Shown here: piece after piece, positions 43,455-52,466 of the stretch
How the letters are laid out: each line of letters begins with the position of its first letter
How positions within the stretch are numbered: position 1 is the stretch's first letter
Assembly: GCF_014117325.1 (NCBI RefSeq)
Contig: NZ_CP059732.1
Coordinates: 248,001-312,000 of the forward strand
DNA length: 64,000 nucleotides
Direction: 5' to 3'
From: Spirosoma foliorum
GTDB lineage: Bacteria; Bacteroidota; Bacteroidia; Cytophagales; Spirosomataceae
Program-made: the position numbers and the translations under genes
Notes under the pieces: generated by a model
Told to the model about the DNA's origin: nothing
The model's database searches: none
Seen by the model: the letters and a program-made list of their open reading frames with translations, nothing else

Positions 43455-43827
43455 CCGTCAGTTCGTCGTTTGGGCCAAGCTTTGTTTGTAACAGACTCAT
43501 CCCCCGTTCTACGTCGAGTGCGGTATACACGCCACTGAGTGATAATCCTAACTCAATCAGAGTAATAGCTACAGCTGGCTGCATACCAACTACCACTGTT
43601 TCGGCATCCAGCACTCTGGTCATGCTGGCAATATTTCCCAAAATTCGACCCATAAATGAGTCTACAATGGATACAGCCGAGATATCGATCAATACACCAC
43701 GGGCACCTGTTTTGTGGACCATATTGATCAAATCGGTTTCCAGAGTCAACGCCAGCCGGTCATATAAATCAACCTGAATGGTGACCAGCAGAAAGGCCCC
43801 CATTCGAAGGATAGGTATTTTTTCCAT
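43423..43827 (-). CDS. rsbS: RsbS-like STAS-domain protein
   Basis: 134 residues: a stand-alone STAS domain starting IPILRMGAFLLVTIQVDL, with the phosphorylatable serine in VSIVDSFMGRILG (Ser57, matching Ser59 of Bacillus RsbS). The C-terminal tail is strongly acidic (ELTDDDDDADDTE), which is not usual for RsbS. It forms the stressosome scaffold with RsbR and holds RsbT until phosphorylated. Second gene of the operon, 12 bp after rsbR. Confidence 0.9.
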   Translation of the reverse strand: MEKIPILRMGAFLLVTIQVDLYDRLALTLETDLINMVHKTGARGVLIDISAVSIVDSFMGRILGNIASMTRVLDAETVVVGMQPAVAITLIELGLSLSGVYTALDVERGMSLLQTKLGPNDELTDDDDDADDTE

Positions 43828-43839
43828 GGGCAGGGTATT

Positions 43840-44706
43840 TTAGCGTATAGTCTTGTCCGTTCCCCCTTGCTTAACGATCAACTTATGCATACTAAACGCA
43901 TGCTTAAGCGCACTGGCGAGAGAGGCTTTAGTAATGATATTGGACAAGTCGATACCTAGATGAACAACTGTTTGGGCAATTTCAGGTCGGATACCGCTAA
44001 TGATGCAGTCGGCCCCCATCAAGCGAGTTGCGCTAACGGTCTTCATTAAATGCTGCGCCACTAATGAATCGACAGCGGGTACGCCCGAAATATCCAGAAT
44101 GGCAATGCTGCTACCCGTATCAACAATTTTTTGTAACAGGCTTTCCATCACAACCTGCGTTCGGGCGCTATCTAACGTGCCAATGATGGGAAGTGCCAGA
44201 ATGCCATCCCATATTTGAATCACTGGGGTCGAGATATCGGTGATTTCTTCGGTTTGGCGGAAAATGACTTCTTCCCGACCTTTAATAAAGGTCTCGAATG
44301 TAACAACGGAGAAACTGTCGAGGAGCCGGTTTATTTTTCGGACCTCTGTAAAAAGCTGCGTTGGGTTATCAGCTAATTTATCCTGTAGCAAATCCAGAAT
44401 AGCCTCTTTCAGACCGAAGATGTACAAGCCTGTTTCGCGGGGAGAAAAACCTTGTCGGGCACGAGACAGTGAAACCGCCGATAAGATTTCAAATATCTCG
44501 TCGAAGTCTGTAGAATCGACTTGGTTTATATTGCTTTCTGTAATGATATTGGCCAGGGCATTAACTAACTCTTCCGATTGCGCTCGCAATTCGTCGTTCG
44601 TCATCAGATCGTCCCGCAGGCTTTCACTGGCTAATTGCTTTTGAATCCAGGTATCCAGCAGTTGGGCCTTGTTCTTTTTAAGTAATTCCGAAATTGTAGT
44701 AGCCAT
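43840..44706 (-). CDS. rsbR: RsbR-like stressosome sensor
   Basis: 288 residues. The N-terminal 150 residues are an all-helical RsbRD-type sensing domain (LLKKNKAQLLDTWIQKQL...REEVIFRQTEEI). The C-terminal STAS domain has PVIQIWDGILALPIIGTLDSAR and LDISGVPAVDSLVAQHL. The two positions phosphorylated in Bacillus RsbRA, both Thr there (171 and 205), are Ser here (Ser180 and Ser214). The sensing domain is not globin-like, so the signal is unknown. First gene of the rsbRST operon; the promoter should lie in the AT-rich gap upstream. Confidence 0.9.
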   Translation of the reverse strand: MATTISELLKKNKAQLLDTWIQKQLASESLRDDLMTNDELRAQSEELVNALANIITESNINQVDSTDFDEIFEILSAVSLSRARQGFSPRETGLYIFGLKEAILDLLQDKLADNPTQLFTEVRKINRLLDSFSVVTFETFIKGREEVIFRQTEEITDISTPVIQIWDGILALPIIGTLDSARTQVVMESLLQKIVDTGSSIAILDISGVPAVDSLVAQHLMKTVSATRLMGADCIISGIRPEIAQTVVHLGIDLSNIITKASLASALKHAFSMHKLIVKQGGTDKTIR

Positions 44707-45127
44707 TAGTAGAGATGGAAAAGGGAGTGAGTGGCAAAAATAGAGGACATATGATTAAATCAGAATTAAATAATATCAAGATCGCTAATCAGAATTTTTT
44801 TATCTGATCAGACAGGAACCAATAAGGTAATACTATTAAATCGTGAGCTGATAATGTTACAATTTATGCTCTTTTACTTCGCATTTAATTAACAGCAGTC
44901 CTTATAATGGTTTACATAAGCGCAAGTTAAGAAATACGGCGCTCTATGGGTAATATACATGTTTATAAATCTATCGGGAATATAATTCTACTACTTCCCC
45001 AACCCGGCCAAATTAAGGAACGAACTCATCAGTTAATAGTTTCGTATCAGCGTTATTTAAGTTGACGTAAGGCAATACATTAGAATGTTGTAGGTTGGAT
45101 TGAACAGAACTTACGCAAAACTAGATC
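44707..45127. other. AT-rich intergenic region between divergent genes
   Basis: 421 bp between rsbR (minus) and the OmpA-like gene (plus), clearly richer in A and T than its neighbours. I see no gene or strong hairpin; it presumably holds both promoters. Confidence 0.4.
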
Positions 45128-45604
45128 ATGAGAATGCTGTTAATTATCAGGTTGTTACTGTGTTTCTACGCCTGGCAATGGATAGGCGGTAGCTATTCCT
45201 TCGGGCAAGACCCTAAGATGCGCTCGGCCGGTCGTGCAATAGCCAATGCTAATGCAGCTGAATTGCCGCTGAGTATTTATATTCTGTACTTTGACCAAAG
45301 TAGTCCCAAACTACGACCCGGCGTTAAAGTCACACTGGATTCGATAGCGCAACAACTTGCCGGACAACCAGCCTGGATCGCAACCGTAACTGGCTATACG
45401 GACAACGTAGGCAAGCGCGAGTTGAATCTGGTTTTAGCGGAGCGTAGGTCTAAAACCGTAGCAGATTATTTAAAACAACGCGGTGTGCATCCCGACCAGA
45501 TTATAGTCAAGTGGGAAGAGCCGGAGCTAAAAGCATCTGCTGAGAATCAGGAGGATACAAAAACAATAAGCAGGCGAGTAGCTGTACAGCTTTCGCCGAA
45601 GTAA
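45128..45604 (+). CDS. Small OmpA-family peptidoglycan-binding protein
   Basis: 158 residues with a signal peptide (MRMLLIIRLLLCFYAWQWIGG). Single OmpA-C domain: IYILYFDQSSPKLRPGVKVTLDSIA, VTGYTDNVGKRELNLVLAERRSKTVADYL and a C-terminal strand ISRRVAVQL. The Asp of TGYTDN and the following Arg (ERR) are the diaminopimelate contacts of the family. No barrel or lipobox is present, so a periplasmic cell-wall binder. Converges on the GH31 gene with a 22-bp gap. Confidence 0.87.
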   Translation: MRMLLIIRLLLCFYAWQWIGGSYSFGQDPKMRSAGRAIANANAAELPLSIYILYFDQSSPKLRPGVKVTLDSIAQQLAGQPAWIATVTGYTDNVGKRELNLVLAERRSKTVADYLKQRGVHPDQIIVKWEEPELKASAENQEDTKTISRRVAVQLSPK

Positions 45605-45626
45605 TTTTTGCTCAACACTATTTCGC

Positions 45627-47774
45627 TTACCGCGTCATAAATTCCCAGGTTGCTTTGGTATAATGAAACGAAGGGTCTTTGGGCGCTATCCAACTGCCGG
45701 TTAGCTTCCCCTTTTTATCTTTTTTGACGGTGAGTTGCGCCCAACTGAACTTGCCTTTTTCGTAGTCGAAGGTGATGCCGTCGTCATCATACAAGTTCCA
45801 ACTGGCTTCTGTAGTGCCGTAATGTCGGATTTGTAACGGAAGTTTTTCGGTTTCGCCCGGCGTATGCAACTGGAATGGGATCATCGGAATAATACCCCCT
45901 TCTTTTACAAATACCGGAATAGCTAACGACGCTGGCTTAACGTCGATTACTTCGCCGTTGCCCGCCAATTTTCCAGTGTAAAAATCATACCAGTTGCCAG
46001 GTGGTAGTACCACTTTTCGGCTTGTTTCACCGGCAAATAGAGGAGCTACCAGCAAGAAATCACCCACCATAAACTGATCTTTGATATCCTGTTTCACGGC
46101 CATCGCGTAGGGATTATCGGTAGAATTAAATTGAGCCGTTGTCGCCTTATCATCAAAGGAAAAACCATCGACCAGATTCATGGCTCGAATTGGCGGCTTG
46201 CCTTCGAAATGATACTGAGCAAAGGTTGTGTAGAGATAGGGCAGTAACTCCATCCGTAGTTGCATCACCGCTTTTACCTCGTCGGCCACATCGGCAAACG
46301 ACCAGGGTTTGGTGCCATCGGCCCAGGCGTTGAGCATTGCCATCGGCGAAAAGCATACCGTCTGCATCCGGCGTAGCCATTCTTCCGAGGTTTTAGATGT
46401 TCGTGCTTCAGGTGTCCAGAGTACACCGGCAAAGCTGCTGGTACACAAGGCTGTAATGAAATCGCGGTGGTCGTAGTAGTCGTTGTAAATCACGTAGGGC
46501 ATCCATGGAGAGCCCGCATTTGAACCGCGTACCAGTCCATAGGTTCGCTGGTTCTTTTCCCGAAACCAACCGTCGGTCATTTTCTGAAATTGCAGACCGT
46601 AAATCTGCCTCATCTGCTCGGCACCGATGCCCGAAGGAAACTTAGCAACGTCGGGCCAAAGCCAGTGATCGTACCCATCCACTTCATCGACCTTATAGCC
46701 CGACACGCCAATGGACAGGTGCTGTTTCGTGAATAAGCTCTTGTATAAATCGCGGGCAGGTGCCAGATTAAAATCGGGAACGCGTCCCACCCAAACCGTA
46801 TGCGAGCCGGTATACGGCAGCACGTCCTTAAAAATGGGTGAATGCGATGAAACGTAAGGATTGATCCATAAGTTGGATCGGATGTTTTTAGTGGCTAATT
46901 GCTTCAGAAATTGGTCGGGGTGAGGGAAGCGCGTACTGTCCCAGACGAAACTATTTGGGTAGGAGTGGGATTGCCAGCCGGGTTCCAGCCCAACAAAACT
47001 TAACGGATAGCCTTTGGCTTCAAACTCGGCAACTTCGTTCAGAATCTGTTTGTCGGTAAATAGCGTTGGCGTTCGATGGGTAAAACCCAAGCCCCATTTT
47101 GGCGGCAACGTACCTCCTCCGCAGTAAAGATTGTAGCGCTGCATAACTTCCATTGGCGTACGTCCGGCAAACACATAAACCTCCGTACCAGCCGCCGGAA
47201 CCACCATCTCTACTGCATCTGAGTAAGGTTGCGCACTCCAGTTTCGCTGGGTATTCCGGTTCATTTCGGCTGGGGTGTGTTTGCCTTCAGCCAGCACCCC
47301 CGTACCCGCGTAGACCGTGATGTACCGGGCTGAATTAATCAGAACACCATACCCGAGGCTGGACACGTAAAACGGAACGGGCGCATGGGTTCGGCCGTTG
47401 TCTTTCCCGTTGTAATGATCTACATGCAGCGTTTTGATGGTGCCCCGTTGCTGAACGGTTTTAAAATTTAAGCCTAGGCCAAAGAGTTGTTCGCCCTGTT
47501 GGAGGGGAAATCGTAGAAATGTTTTGTTGTCTGTTTTTTCGTGTACACTCTCGCCTAGAAGTGTCGGGAATGGCATATCACCCAGCTTTTGTAAGCCATC
47601 CAGACGGGGTTTTACGTCTGCAACTGCTAGTGGCGTAATGCCATCCGGGCTTCCAATAACAGACTTCCACACGCCGGGCGCTATCTGCTGCCACTGAAAC
47701 GCGGTTTGCTGACCGGAGCCAGAGGTTACTACGAATAGACTAAATATGAAAAACAGAAAGGAACGACTCATCAT
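45627..47774 (-). CDS. Glycoside hydrolase family 31 enzyme
   Basis: 715 residues with signal peptide (SFLFFIFSLFVVTSGSGQQ); two consecutive ATGs start the gene. N-terminal galactose-mutarotase-like sandwich with the GH31 segment GEQLFGLGLNFKTVQQRG, then the (b/a)8 barrel: PPKWGLGFTHRTPTLFT, YPLSFVGLEPGWQSH, NLWINPYVS and the nucleophile motif GYKVDEVDGYD (Asp363). The C-terminal sheet domain has DQFMVGDFLLVAPLFAGETSRKVVLPPGNWYDF. GH31 enzymes cleave alpha-linked glucose, xylose or galactose; the exact specificity cannot be read. Divergent from the GntR gene and part of the sugar-utilisation locus. Confidence 0.9.
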   Translation of the reverse strand: MMSRSFLFFIFSLFVVTSGSGQQTAFQWQQIAPGVWKSVIGSPDGITPLAVADVKPRLDGLQKLGDMPFPTLLGESVHEKTDNKTFLRFPLQQGEQLFGLGLNFKTVQQRGTIKTLHVDHYNGKDNGRTHAPVPFYVSSLGYGVLINSARYITVYAGTGVLAEGKHTPAEMNRNTQRNWSAQPYSDAVEMVVPAAGTEVYVFAGRTPMEVMQRYNLYCGGGTLPPKWGLGFTHRTPTLFTDKQILNEVAEFEAKGYPLSFVGLEPGWQSHSYPNSFVWDSTRFPHPDQFLKQLATKNIRSNLWINPYVSSHSPIFKDVLPYTGSHTVWVGRVPDFNLAPARDLYKSLFTKQHLSIGVSGYKVDEVDGYDHWLWPDVAKFPSGIGAEQMRQIYGLQFQKMTDGWFREKNQRTYGLVRGSNAGSPWMPYVIYNDYYDHRDFITALCTSSFAGVLWTPEARTSKTSEEWLRRMQTVCFSPMAMLNAWADGTKPWSFADVADEVKAVMQLRMELLPYLYTTFAQYHFEGKPPIRAMNLVDGFSFDDKATTAQFNSTDNPYAMAVKQDIKDQFMVGDFLLVAPLFAGETSRKVVLPPGNWYDFYTGKLAGNGEVIDVKPASLAIPVFVKEGGIIPMIPFQLHTPGETEKLPLQIRHYGTTEASWNLYDDDGITFDYEKGKFSWAQLTVKKDKKGKLTGSWIAPKDPSFHYTKATWEFMTR

Positions 47775-47866
47775 GGTTTAGGAAATGGAGGTCTGTAAGT
47801 AGAACACAGATTTTTATGAACTCTATGATTTATAGGGATGATCTGATTCCACATTTATACTACTGC

Positions 47867-47898
47867 CAATTGACGGAATTTTACCATTTAGTCAATTG
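47867..47898. promoter_or_regulatory. Inverted repeat, possible operator between GH31 and GntR genes
   Basis: CAATTGAC (47867-47874) and GTCAATTG (47891-47898) are perfect reverse complements 16 bases apart, in the divergent promoter region. Spacing of about two helical turns between centres suits a dimer or tetramer regulator. Confidence 0.35.
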
Positions 47899-48102
47899 AT
47901 CTTTTTTAATCTTAAACGATCATAAACATCAGCGGTCTATTACTCACTAAACACGACCTGCATCTGGCTCTACTGATTCGATTAATCCTGAAAAGGAAGC
48001 TGTATATTTACAGAACCTGCAACGTATCGACGAACTCACGATTAGTTATACGGAACAGGCTCACACACCGAATGTTAACGGATTATAGGTCGATTGAACT
48101 GG

Positions 48103-48903
48103 ATGGAAAAGAAAGGGGCAACTGCTCAGCTAACCACAGGTAAGGCGAAATTTATCGCGCTGAGTGAAAGCATTATTGATAAAATAAAAACGGGGGAGTT
48201 ATTGCCAGGAGACCAGATACCTTCTGAAAATGAGCTGATTAAAACCTTTAAAATAAGCAACACAACCGCCCGAAAAACGCTCCTCGAAATTGAATCCAAA
48301 GGTTGGGCACGGCGTATAAAAGGCAAAGGTACCTACGTACTCAATCGGACAGAAGATCATCATTTACTCCGCACGTTAGGCTCAATCTACGCTACCCGAC
48401 GTGGTTTTCACGATAGCCTGATTGCCGAAGGGTTTACGCCCAAAAACATCGTTCTGGAGAAAACGATTTTACAGGATGGGATTTCGTCGGAGATCAACGG
48501 ACGGCATTTTATTATTGAAGGCCCGGCCCTAAAGCTTCATCAACTGCGCTATGCTGATGAGTTGCTGATTAAAGATGAGGTCAAGTACATTTCCCTGACG
48601 CTTTGTCCGAAGATCAATAAAATACCGACCGAGGTTTCGTATTTCAAAGTCTACGAAAACAACTATCACCTGAAAATCAACGAGGTTCAGCAGACGCTAG
48701 GCGTGAAAATTCTGGAACCCAACACCACTAATTTTGACCTCAATAAGCCAACACCCGTCTTTTTGCTCGACAGTGCCGTGATCTGTACGGGCGATAAAGT
48801 TGTTGAAATTGAGCAGTCCTATTACCACGGCGATAAGTATAAATTCGCCGTTATTGCCAATCCCGAATTCGATTATCGGCCCGCCAATCCGCTTAGTTCG
48901 TAA
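48103..48903 (+). CDS. GntR family (HutC type) transcriptional regulator
   Basis: 266 residues from the ATG at 48103; a TTG three codons upstream is less likely. N-terminal winged helix (IIDKIKTGELLPGDQIPSENELIKTFKISNTTARKTLLEIESKGW, wing RIKGKGTYV). The C-terminal part has the UTRA-like ligand-binding fold (ALKLHQLRYADELLIKDEVKYI ... VEIEQSYYHGDKYKFAV). HutC-type regulators respond to sugars or sugar phosphates and usually repress. It is the only regulator within the sugar locus and the likely controller of it. Its 3' end overlaps the converging SGNH hydrolase gene by 11 bp. Confidence 0.88.
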   Translation: MEKKGATAQLTTGKAKFIALSESIIDKIKTGELLPGDQIPSENELIKTFKISNTTARKTLLEIESKGWARRIKGKGTYVLNRTEDHHLLRTLGSIYATRRGFHDSLIAEGFTPKNIVLEKTILQDGISSEINGRHFIIEGPALKLHQLRYADELLIKDEVKYISLTLCPKINKIPTEVSYFKVYENNYHLKINEVQQTLGVKILEPNTTNFDLNKPTPVFLLDSAVICTGDKVVEIEQSYYHGDKYKFAVIANPEFDYRPANPLSS

Positions 48904-49603
48904 ACCACTTCAGAATTTCGTCGGCAATGATCTCATGCCCTGCTTTGTTCGGGTGGTTCACGTGCGACATGTAGTTGGTCAATTCACCCCGTTTGGCAAT
49001 CTGCTTAAACTTCGAATACGGATCGGCTATTCCGATGTGGTTTTGGTTGGCTAGTTGATGGATCTGCTGAACGTGTGGCTCCAGTGGATTGGTTGCATCC
49101 AGAATGTCCAGCCGCTGGTCGGGAGAGGGAGTTAGCAGAATTACCTTTATGTTCTTGGCCAGTGCCGTCTGTATCATGCTTGCCCAGGCTTCTTTTACCT
49201 TGCCAATGTCCGAGAAACGGTCGTTGAGGGCGTAGTCGATAAACAGGACGTCGGGTTTGTGAACGAGCACATCCTGTTCAAAACGAGTTTGTCCTTTGAT
49301 GGAATTCTCCCCGCCAATAGCCGTCACAATCACGTTAATAACGGCATACGGATACTGCTTTTTCAGTTTTGCCAGCAGCAGATTTGGATACGATTCCAGC
49401 GTATGCACTTCGTGATCGTGCCAATAACCCGCTGGTACCGAGTGCCCATGAAACACCAGATTGATCGTCCGGTTTTTCGGCCACTGCGTTGTGAGTTCTT
49501 GTTTTAGAGTGCTCAGATACGTAGCAGAATCCGCCTGCTGGGCCAGTGTGCTCAAGGATACTCCCAGAAACAAAACAAGCATTTTATAGATTCTATTTAT
49601 CAT
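48893..49603 (-). CDS. Secreted SGNH/GDSL hydrolase
   Basis: 236 residues with signal peptide (MINRIYKMLVLFLGVSLSTLAQ); a second ATG eight codons in would still export it. SGNH blocks: Ser in VFHGHSVPAG (a GHS variant of GDS), Gly in TAIGGENS, Asn in DYALNDRFS and the Asp/His pair in SHVNHPNKAGHEI. Such enzymes deacetylate or de-esterify carbohydrates. Follows the large unrecognised protein of the same strand at 233 bp. Confidence 0.88.
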   Translation of the reverse strand: MINRIYKMLVLFLGVSLSTLAQQADSATYLSTLKQELTTQWPKNRTINLVFHGHSVPAGYWHDHEVHTLESYPNLLLAKLKKQYPYAVINVIVTAIGGENSIKGQTRFEQDVLVHKPDVLFIDYALNDRFSDIGKVKEAWASMIQTALAKNIKVILLTPSPDQRLDILDATNPLEPHVQQIHQLANQNHIGIADPYSKFKQIAKRGELTNYMSHVNHPNKAGHEIIADEILKWFTN

Positions 49604-49663
49604 TAGCGTATTTGTGTATTAAAGTTGTTTAAACTTCTTTTTGTATTCGCATTTTCTGTCATC

Positions 49664-49808
49664 CCTCCTGCGTCGGAATGACAGAAACACCCTGATTGTA
49701 GTCGATTTTAGAAAGTTTTAACAGCTTCCTTAGAAGCCAATTGAACTTTCTGAAAATAAAATATAGAGAGCTTTTTGAGATTCCTCCTGGCGTCGGAATG
49801 ACAAAAAA
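49664..49808. repeat. Two direct copies of the GTCAT-CGACG repeat family
   Basis: CCTCCTGCGTCGGAATGACA at about 49664-49683 and CCTCCTGGCGTCGGAATGAC at 49783-49802 are near-identical direct copies, about 120 bp apart; the first is preceded by CTGTCAT and can form a short hairpin. They are related to the palindromes at 12105 and 14892 and fill most of the 233-bp gap. Confidence 0.7.
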
Positions 49809-49836
49809 GAGCGACCAATTTTGCGTTTAAAAAACG

Positions 49837-52374
49837 CTACCAAAACGCTACCAAATCACCCGTTACGTTTTCAACGACGTAATGCTTACCGTACTTTTTA
49901 TCGCCGAGCTTGAAGGCCGTTTGGGGCTTTTTCCACGGGTAGCTCGTGTTCGAATAAACATTCAGTCCTTGTTCCGTAACCTTGTCATCAGGATAAATGC
50001 GGACAGTAGCGTTCTTTAAACCCATCAATCGGATGCAGCGTTTCATGTGCTTCACCCCCGACGTCATTTCCTGACACGACACGATTCCATCCGCCTGATC
50101 AATAAACACACGGCTTTCCCGATGCCAGGCTTTAGGCATTGAGTAGACGGAATACCCATTCGCCAATTCCGTTTCATAACCCGTCAGAATAGGTGCGCCC
50201 TGCGGTAATTTGAACCGATGCGTGATGGTTGTATTGGGGCAGTAACCCGAAAAGAAAAAGCCGTTGCTGCCTCGGGAAATAGTGAGTACGGGATTCTTTA
50301 CGGATGGGTTTCGCTTGTCGATTCGGTAATCCAGACCAAACTGGTTTAGAACGTAACGCATCAAAAGCGGTCCCGTAAACAGTTGTTCCGGGTCATCTGG
50401 CGTTAGGAGTTTACCTCCTGTAAACTTGCTCGAATTGGTGCCCCGTACATAGGCGACTTTACCGCCTTTCCACTCCGGTTTTTCGCGTACCCAAACCACG
50501 TCGCGTTCATGCTGGCTCTGGCTCATTTTTGCCAGTACTTTCGTTCCAACGTCAGTTTTATTCTTCACCTGCGTCGCAATACCACCTCCCGAAAAGAGCG
50601 GATTGTGGATGATCTTGTTCGGGTATTTTTTCGTCAGTTCGTCCAATGTTATGCTTGAATTAACCTGAAATTCCCCGTCAAGCGCTTTGGTATTTTGAAG
50701 ATTGAGCAGATTTAGGAAAGCCGCTCCGGCATGGTCGGCGGGGCCGTAGATGAGGAGTTTGCCGCCATTCTGAACGAAGTCGATCAGCGTTTTTTCGAGT
50801 GATGAACCCGCATCGGGTACGATGGAAACTAGAATCGACTCATTGAAGTAAGTAGGCTTTGTGGCCAACACTTTCTGGAGTGAACCCGTAGACGTAATCG
50901 TGTTCAACGGAAAACCGTTGTTGATGGCCTGCCGGATAAGCCAGTCGCCGTAATAGATTTCCGGGAGTCGTTCGGGCTGTTTGTAGGCCCAACTATGGTA
51001 TTCATCGAACGGATAGACCCAGACCAGCGGCCCTGGCGCGGTGGGTGCATCGTAGCGGGCTTTCAGGATGTGGGGCGTTACTTCATCGGGTACCTGAGTG
51101 GGCATTTCACCGTAGGAATTGTCGGCAGTCAGGAAATTCAAATGCGTTGGCAGCTTTATTTCGCCCTTCGCGTTGATACGTGCCACCGCCATTGGCAGGT
51201 AAATATCGTGCGGCTCCTGCCCGTAGCGATCCAGCCACGGGCTATTCACCCACCAAGGATCGTGCGTGTAATAGCGAAACAGATAACGCTCGTCGGGCAA
51301 CTCCGCCATCCGCGACATATACCCCACCATTTCCAGACCAAAATCACCATCCAGAGCTGCCCAGGGCGAATTGGGGGGCGGGAGCATGTTGTAATGGCCC
51401 CCGTAAATCTGCTTCAAATCGACGCCATCACGCGCTAAGTCGGCACCAGTCGATAGGTTCGTGCCTCGGGTTTGAATTTGAAACGCAGGGCATTCCTTGC
51501 GAAACAGATTCCAGAAACCCGCAATCAATTCTTTGGTATTCGCCAATTTTTCGGGTGCAAAGGCTTTCCCGTTAAAGATAGCCCCGGTCGATGACCAGCC
51601 CTCAACCCCAAAGCCGAATCCATTGCTGAGCCAGATGAAATCGTAGCCTAAATCGGTCAGGAAATGCTGACTCTGCCGCCCCAAAAACGTACCAAAAGGC
51701 GTATTGGCCGGAATGCCTTTGGGGAAACCAGCATAGGCGTCGGCATCGGCGTTCAGGGTCGAATAACAACTGACCATCGTCTTGTGGCCCATCGCGTTGC
51801 CACCCAAAATTTCCGGGTGCTTTTTGTACTTAAACTCCGATTTGGCGAACTCCGGGCCGGGGTCAAACGTAGCGCCAATCATAACGGGTTTGCCTGTGAT
51901 ACGCTTGCCCGTTTCTTTCAGGGTTTGAATGATAAACTTCAAATCGCCGTAGGTGAATGCGGGTGGATTTTCGATGTACAGATAGGCCCGCTCGTGAAGG
52001 GACAACTCTTTCGGTCCCGAACCCACTTCATGTTCCGTGTTTGGGTTGCCGATGTAGCGCGCCCATTCTAGCGGCTGCGTCAACTTGCCTTTATAGTCCA
52101 GAATTTCCGATCCATCCGACGTCCAGAGCATCACCGAAACCGTGTCGGTATGACGCAGCAATGATGACCATTGGGTAAACAACTCCGTAGCCACCTGTTG
52201 AATATACGCCTTGTCGTTTTTCTTAAACGGTTTCAGCGATGCTTCCAGGGTGATGTTGTTGAAGTTCTTACCTCGTAGCGTCGAATTGTCCAGATTGGGT
52301 GTATCTACCGTAGTTGTAAAGCCCAGAATGACAATGCTTAACAGGCAGAGGGAGGTTAGGATTTGGGTACGCAT
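49837..52374 (-). CDS. Large secreted protein of unknown function in sugar locus, possibly a glycosidase-like barrel
   Basis: 845 residues with a signal peptide (MRTQILTSLCLLSIVILGFT). I cannot assign a known family. The N-terminal half (FNNITLEASLKPFKKND, PVMIGATFDPGPEFAKSEFKYKKHPEILGG, WLSNGFGFGVEGWSS, QTRGTNLSTGADLARDG) reads like a TIM-barrel with several conserved-looking Asp/Glu/Trp positions. A central segment (ILVSIVPDAGSSLEKTLIDFVQNGGKLLIYGPADH) resembles the GATase-like domain found after the barrel in some beta-galactosidases. The C-terminal part is beta-rich. Position directly after SusD suggests that it acts on the imported glycan (inference). Confidence 0.7.
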   Translation of the reverse strand: MRTQILTSLCLLSIVILGFTTTVDTPNLDNSTLRGKNFNNITLEASLKPFKKNDKAYIQQVATELFTQWSSLLRHTDTVSVMLWTSDGSEILDYKGKLTQPLEWARYIGNPNTEHEVGSGPKELSLHERAYLYIENPPAFTYGDLKFIIQTLKETGKRITGKPVMIGATFDPGPEFAKSEFKYKKHPEILGGNAMGHKTMVSCYSTLNADADAYAGFPKGIPANTPFGTFLGRQSQHFLTDLGYDFIWLSNGFGFGVEGWSSTGAIFNGKAFAPEKLANTKELIAGFWNLFRKECPAFQIQTRGTNLSTGADLARDGVDLKQIYGGHYNMLPPPNSPWAALDGDFGLEMVGYMSRMAELPDERYLFRYYTHDPWWVNSPWLDRYGQEPHDIYLPMAVARINAKGEIKLPTHLNFLTADNSYGEMPTQVPDEVTPHILKARYDAPTAPGPLVWVYPFDEYHSWAYKQPERLPEIYYGDWLIRQAINNGFPLNTITSTGSLQKVLATKPTYFNESILVSIVPDAGSSLEKTLIDFVQNGGKLLIYGPADHAGAAFLNLLNLQNTKALDGEFQVNSSITLDELTKKYPNKIIHNPLFSGGGIATQVKNKTDVGTKVLAKMSQSQHERDVVWVREKPEWKGGKVAYVRGTNSSKFTGGKLLTPDDPEQLFTGPLLMRYVLNQFGLDYRIDKRNPSVKNPVLTISRGSNGFFFSGYCPNTTITHRFKLPQGAPILTGYETELANGYSVYSMPKAWHRESRVFIDQADGIVSCQEMTSGVKHMKRCIRLMGLKNATVRIYPDDKVTEQGLNVYSNTSYPWKKPQTAFKLGDKKYGKHYVVENVTGDLVAFW

Positions 52375-52401
52375 GGGTTGAAAAAGTTAGGTTTAGGTGA
52401 T

Positions 52402-52464
52402 GTACCCATGGGCTTCAGCCCGTGACCAATGCTGGATAAATCACGGGCTGAAGCCCATGGGTAC
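52402..52464. repeat. 24-bp perfect palindrome between SusD and the following gene
   Basis: Arms 52402-52425 and 52441-52464 are perfect reverse complements with a 15-base loop; arm contains CCCATGGGCTTCAGCCCGTG. It begins 2 bp after the SusD stop on the minus strand, where it may cause partial termination or protect the susCD message. Confidence 0.87.
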
Positions 52465-52466
52465 AA

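Noticed and set aside
44707..45127. RNA gene in the AT-rich gap
   Set aside because: No stable stem, conserved motif or tRNA-like fold seen; composition alone is not evidence.
51180..51575. 131-codon plus-strand frame inside the unknown PUL gene
   Set aside because: Antisense shadow rich in Pro, Arg and His; no start context and no similarity.
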